Positions 59,241 through 64,000 of a stretch of DNA of 64,000 nt are shown piece by piece. Under the pieces are notes generated by a model. The model made no database searches. It worked only from the letters and a program-made list of their open reading frames with translations, and was not told where the DNA came from. The stretch is from Schistosoma haematobium. Lineage: Eukaryota > Platyhelminthes > Trematoda > Strigeidida > Schistosomatidae. The stretch is from positions 33,092,902 through 33,156,901 of the forward strand of contig NC_067199.1 in assembly GCF_000699445.3 (NCBI RefSeq), written 5' to 3'. The position numbers were made by a program, and so were the translations under genes. How positions within the stretch are numbered: position 1 is the first letter of the stretch; every line of letters starts with the position of its first letter.

Positions 59241-61800
59241 TTCTCTTATCATTTGTCGTTGTGGGTGGTTCTCTAGTAACCTCGTTGTTCGCAAAATGGT
59301 CACTTTTGGAGCTGTTACTGAACATAGCATATACGGACGAAACGATGTTTTCCGACTATATTGCGCTTGACCGTTGAATTCCTTTAACTTGACAGGGTAA
59401 GGTGTCAGTCATAATACTCTAAGATGCCTGTCTTGTTTTCTTGCTAATCTGTCCTAGTTTACCTAGTTATTAAAAACACGGCGTTTAGTGAAGGGATCTC
59501 TTCACTGGATTCATCAGGCTGTACAGCCGTATATACATCGGTTTTTCCATTAAAGTACTAATTACGTGAGGAAATGTCGTAAAGTGACAACCACATACTT
59601 GGCAACTAGTGCGTATGATTGATGCAAATGATTGCGGGAGTGGACTTATCATCCCTAGTGTTTATTAGCGTGGGGGAAGTAGATTTTATTATGATTAGTT
59701 AGTAAGCCTTGTAAGTGATGTTCACATGCTGGTCGTACTAATGCATAGGCGGGCGTAGTAACTGTGATCTTTCTCGTATGGTCAATGGTTGCAGTTCACA
59801 CCAATGGCCGCTCGGTTCTTGGTTTTAATTGAGGCGCCTCAGGTTGTAGGCTGTCACCATGGCAACTATTGTCTGTTCACTGACGTAATACTGCCGTGTT
59901 ATGGGAGATTCTAATCTATTGGGTCGAAACTAATATTTCCGACAAAGTGAGTACAGCTCATAATCTTGTTTACGGTTTCTTGAATTATTGTGAGAGCTTC
60001 ATCTTGTGTAGGGTAGAGATGATTCACTTATTAGGTCGGTGGACGATCTTAGTATAGTTGTCTACAGACACGTATCCCATCTCTTATTTAGCCATAGGAA
60101 TGGTTGAACTTCACATCAAAATGCTAAACTCGCCACTTTAAGTCTGATTGGTCCTTTCATAAATTGTGGTCCTGTCCTTAGTTATTTATTTCTATAGTGG
60201 TGTAGTGATTTTGTTTGATTTTAATTAAGTTTCATGATTATAATCTATTTACTGCCAAATGTCATGATTTTTTTTAGTATGTTGAACAGCACATTTTTCT
60301 CTTGACAGTTTGTACAAGTACATAACAGTGAATATCCAAACCCTAAAATGTATATTGATAGTAAAATAATAAGTGTATGAATTAGATTAAAGCCTACAAC
60401 ATTGGATCCAGTTGTCAACGCCTGTAACGCACAAACAACATTGTAGTCGGGTTTTTATGTAAAAGTGTTAACATCCAATTAGAAGTATTTGCTCTAAAAT
60501 ACACATACATACTATGTCTTGATCAGAAGTGTTTGAGTTCCAAATAGAAATGAAGCTTTAAAATTACATGACAGTAAAATGAAATAGTTGTAGTGTACAT
60601 AAATACTGCGATCATTGTTAGGATATTTAAGCATACTATAACCAGGAAACTACTATACTTACAATGTGTGTAACCTATGTAGACTAATAACTCGGATCAG
60701 ATTTACAATTGGTCATTCCCGGAAATCATGAGTCGTAATCAAATACACACAAACTGTACAAAGTAGTGAGTAAAGGATAAAATTGTACAAGGTTGATGCG
60801 GTGTTTAACTCATCCTATGAATAGTAACTTGCACAAAAATAAAAATCTAGAATCTTAACATCAAGGTGAGATATGACATGAGAGAAAGACAAACACACTA
60901 CTAAGTTAGTCATACACAAAGTGAAGATTTATGGGAAATGAATCAATTTTTCACCAATCATGTGATAGTTATCAGAGTAGATATAGCTCTGTTATATTTT
61001 AAGGTCATTTCATATTTGATTGAAAAATATCAAATGACAATGTCATATTGATAAATCACATGATGAGCTCATAATCTGAAAAATAGTTCAATCTTATGTT
61101 TAAACTAGTGTTCAGCCTGTGAACAGTGTGTAAATGCTCTTTTTTAATTGTGAAGTTGTTTTTTAAAAAAAGATTAGTCATATCATAAGCAATAGTAAAA
61201 GTCTGAAGATGCCACAAGTATTCAATGTTTGACAACGCTTTAACCAGTAACACGTTCTAATATATAATCAAAAGACAGAATCGAGGAGATTGGAAGATAT
61301 ATTTGATGACTATCAATATATACCGAGAATCGTCTGATCTAATCTGGCGAGTGACTGCAGTAGTAGTTGAACACGGTGTTCTTACTCGTGATCTGGTACG
61401 GATGCATGACCAAGCACCTTCAGCTAGATGAGTCCGTTAAAACATGTAGTCAGCATCTAATGTCGAAAACTTACAGAGCTATTTATTTTGAGGATTTATT
61501 TACCGCTACAAGTCAAATGACTAAATTGAAAACAATTGATAAATGGCGAATATAAGCTTAGATTCAATTTCGTGTATTTTAGGCCGATTGTCTGACTCTA
61601 GTAACTATCGGGGGATATTGATATCAATCAAATATAGATCCCAATTGTTTTCGTATATTTTCTGTCGAAATAAAATCCTGTCAATAACATCATATACATA
61701 GAAAGTCTAATTAGAAAGTACTTGCGGAACATATGTTTTCGAAATTCGATAATACTGGCTAACGATAAGAGACGAAGGAAAATATCACATGAACTAGAGT
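59241..61800. other. Non-coding stretch downstream of nanos
   Basis: 59240-60000 is less AT-rich than the rest but no coding family was recognised. Nothing was seen from 60000 to 61800. Confidence 0.4.
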
Positions 61801-62170
61801 TTTAGCGTGGAGTCGAGTCGCGATTGACTATGAACACCACTACAAGAAGACTACGTACCAGTTAACCGATAAAATCCCCCGTAAGCCAAATATCAGAAGG
61901 CAGTTGATGGCTGTAGTCGAGATGTATTTGTTGGCGATCTCGTGGTATCGAAAGGATACCGAGATCGTGCCAAAGGAGTACAAGTGTGGTTACTGAGCGT
62001 AACCAAATCCGTGCAAGGTCAAAATCGAAAGATAATGGAGCAGTAATATGGCTGTCTTTAGCACAGTTAAACAACCGAGCACAGTAAAACAATCAGTGGT
62101 ACAATCGGTTATAATAATAATTGTTTCCATTAAATCGATCGCGTTCTCTTGGTAAAATTAGGTCACTACA
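61801..62170 (-). mobile_element. Solo LTR (TG...CA), 370 bp
   Basis: Minus strand from TGTAGTGACC to CGCTAAA (terminal CA altered by mutation). GAGT flanks both ends (61797-61800 and 62171-62174). It is the same family as 38384-38741, opposite in orientation. Confidence 0.75.
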
Positions 62171-62574
62171 GAGTGACGAAAAAAAAACGCTTATTTATTT
62201 TAGTTATGTAATTCAGTATTTATGGAAATGAAAGATACAAGTATGCATATAAATATATATGTACTGCTATACACGTTTGCTCAACGCCACATACAGAATG
62301 ACTAGAAAGATCAGAATAATTCATTTGTCTGAAGGTTAATCACGTAGGGATGATACAATACTAATTGCTTATGTATAATTACCTTGATATATTTAGTTAA
62401 TCTATTTATAAATATGTTGTTGTCAACCTTTAAATACTTGAACTAATCAGACAAGTTTATGCAGAATAGTCTGACCATTAAATTGATACTGATGTTCTTC
62501 GGAATTTCTTCTGTGTACGAGTTATCTCAAATTCAGATTTTACTTAAAAGAAAACTGTAACATAGGTGGCACCA

Positions 62575-62620
62575 TATATAGAGCGAGAGAGAAAGGAGAG
62601 GAGAGGAAAGAAGAAAAGTC
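62575..62620. repeat. GA-rich purine tract
   Basis: About 45 bp almost purely G and A on the + strand (GAGCGAGAGAGAAAGGAGAG and on). Confidence 0.8.
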
Positions 62621-63294
62621 ATGATATAAAACTAATTGAATCGAAATTTCTTTGCTTAATTCGAATTTTCGTTTACTTAAAAAAATTCAGAATTTCCATT
62701 TTTTTAATTATTTTCTCGAAAGTATGATGATCGTCATCCTGACAATCATTCTACTCAAATATACACTAACACTTATATACTACTTCATTTAAATCATGAA
62801 CCAATCAGTGTTAGAACATCAATGAAAACCTGAAAGCACTAGTTGTCCAATATTCATTGATTTATGACTCCAGTGGAACTCGACAATCTTCACAACCATA
62901 TACTTACACTTATATATCTTGTAATGCCTAATCTTCACGATTAATCAAACTGAAGTAAATTTATTTCAAGTTACGACATTGGTGATTCTTTCTTTGTTGA
63001 TATAGAAAGTTTGTGGAGATTGTTAAGTTATCATATTTTAAGTTACTGATCGATCTTAGAAAACCATTATAAATCAAGAAGTACTGAAAAGCTTTTTTCA
63101 TTATATTATGGAACTCCTTGGAAGTGAGTACCGGTAACCTCACTGAGTCTACGACGTTCTGTCTTGTAAAGAGCGTCTACACATTATATCACTACTGTAT
63201 AGGTCTGGTTTCAATTAATTCACGATACTGTGAGACCATCTTACATTGTCCTATATAACTGAATCTCGCTGATCACAGATTCTTACTAGAACCT

Positions 63295-63380
63295 ATGAAA
63301 GTACACTGTCAACGATTCCCACTCTAGAACGAAATATATGTCTAGTGCTTCCTGGTCATCATTGTTTGCCTAGGATCGGT
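63295..63380 (+). mobile_element. SINE remnant, second family
   Basis: Only ACTCTAGAACGAAAT, GTCTAGTGCTTCCTGG and a trailing TCATCATTG remain, in the order of the family's 3' half. Confidence 0.4.
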
Positions 63381-63639
63381 CCGTAATGTAAAGTATTATT
63401 CGATTAGGAACTCTTAGAATTTCAATTTAAGATTACAACCTACTCATTAGTAAACAAAAAATAAAGTGAGTTCGATTTTATGGTTTATTTGCTTTTTTAG
63501 TAGAATGTAATTAATGCAGTCAGTCTTTGAAAACTGTAAACTATTACATACCTCGAGAAATAAAGATTTTCTAATGTTTGTTTTTTTGGGAACTAAATAA
63601 CAGTGTTCGACAAAATAAGGTAGATTAATAAATTGAAAT

Positions 63640-63729
63640 ATGGCTGACACAACTGATGCTCAGTTGATGTCAATTTCGTTGGCCATTTCATTGTCTATTT
63701 TTTGTTTCGTAGTATATTACTTACTAATT
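63640..63729 (+). CDS. Candidate first exon of a membrane protein gene, rest beyond window
   Basis: The ATG has A at -3 and G at +4. It opens 30 codons ending exactly at a GTAAGTAG donor (63730) in phase 0. The peptide starts MADTTDAQLMSIS and continues with a roughly 20-residue hydrophobic segment (SLAISLSIFCFVVYYLLI), like an N-terminal signal anchor. The frame stays open to 63939 but that part looks like intron. No family was recognised, and no second exon lies within the last 270 bases. Confidence 0.4.
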
Positions 63730-64000
63730 GTAAGTAGTTTGAATTTAAACAATCATTTGTATGTCATGTTTGTTATGACTACTAAAACCTCTTTGCTTCA
63801 AAGGGTATTCGTTACCATATCAACGCTCTTACATTTATTTCAGTTGTTTCATTTCATCTGCTTACTTACAGTATTATTTATTTTCCGAATTGACTTTTTC
63901 GTTTACACACTAAAATTCAGATCCTTAATTCGTTTATAAGTGCTGTTTGAATATTCCTGTTGTGATAAGAGCAATAACAGATCAGTCTCTTGTGGCATAT

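Noticed and set aside
63730..63939. Extension of the 63640 frame to 63939 as coding
   Set aside because: A strong GTAAGT donor lies at 63730, and the rest reads like translated intron rich in Phe, Leu and Ile.

Overview
This window looks like nuclear DNA of a blood fluke (Schistosoma-type trematode). It is AT-rich, genes are split by GT-AG introns that range from tens of bases to several kb, and long stretches show no coding. It also carries tRNA-derived SINEs of the schistosome Sm-alpha type with hammerhead-ribozyme motifs, plus RTE-like, CR1/Jockey-like and Ty3/Gypsy-like retrotransposons. The flatworm assignment rests on this combination; the species cannot be fixed by eye.

Two host genes can be assembled exon by exon, both on the + strand with all splice phases in agreement. 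The first (13577-22356, perhaps beginning at 12943) encodes a core-1 beta1,3-galactosyltransferase / COSMC family protein (GT31). Its expected DDD metal site reads Asp-Asp-Thr and the usual C-terminal Cys-Cys pair is missing. Its introns are filled with SINEs and (AT)n tracts. The second (57573-59085) is a compact seven-exon nanos gene with both CCHC fingers canonical; one of its introns is only 37 nt. A third possible gene start (63640-63729, a membrane-anchor exon) runs off the right edge.

The remainder is mostly mobile DNA. 1-1375 is the 3' half of an RTE-like LINE. 2364-3110 (minus) is a CR1-like LINE fragment, interrupted or abutted by a young Ty3/Gypsy element at 3129-6998 (minus) with 151-bp LTRs that differ at one site and a 5-bp target duplication. 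23.3-26.2 kb is a CR1/Jockey-type LINE with an intact RT domain but three frameshifts. Further RTE copies lie at 27.2-28.0, 37.6-41.1 and 45.5-47.8 kb, two of them with internal deletions. Three related solo LTRs (38384-38741, 55850-56101, 61801-62170) each have a 4-bp target duplication, and the first is nested in an RTE copy. At least fifteen SINE copies or fragments of two families are scattered through 13-63 kb.

No operon-like organisation, CRISPR array, tRNA gene or rRNA gene was seen. The two host genes are not functionally linked by position. Between them (about 27-57 kb) lies a repeat-dominated region in which I found no supported host exon.
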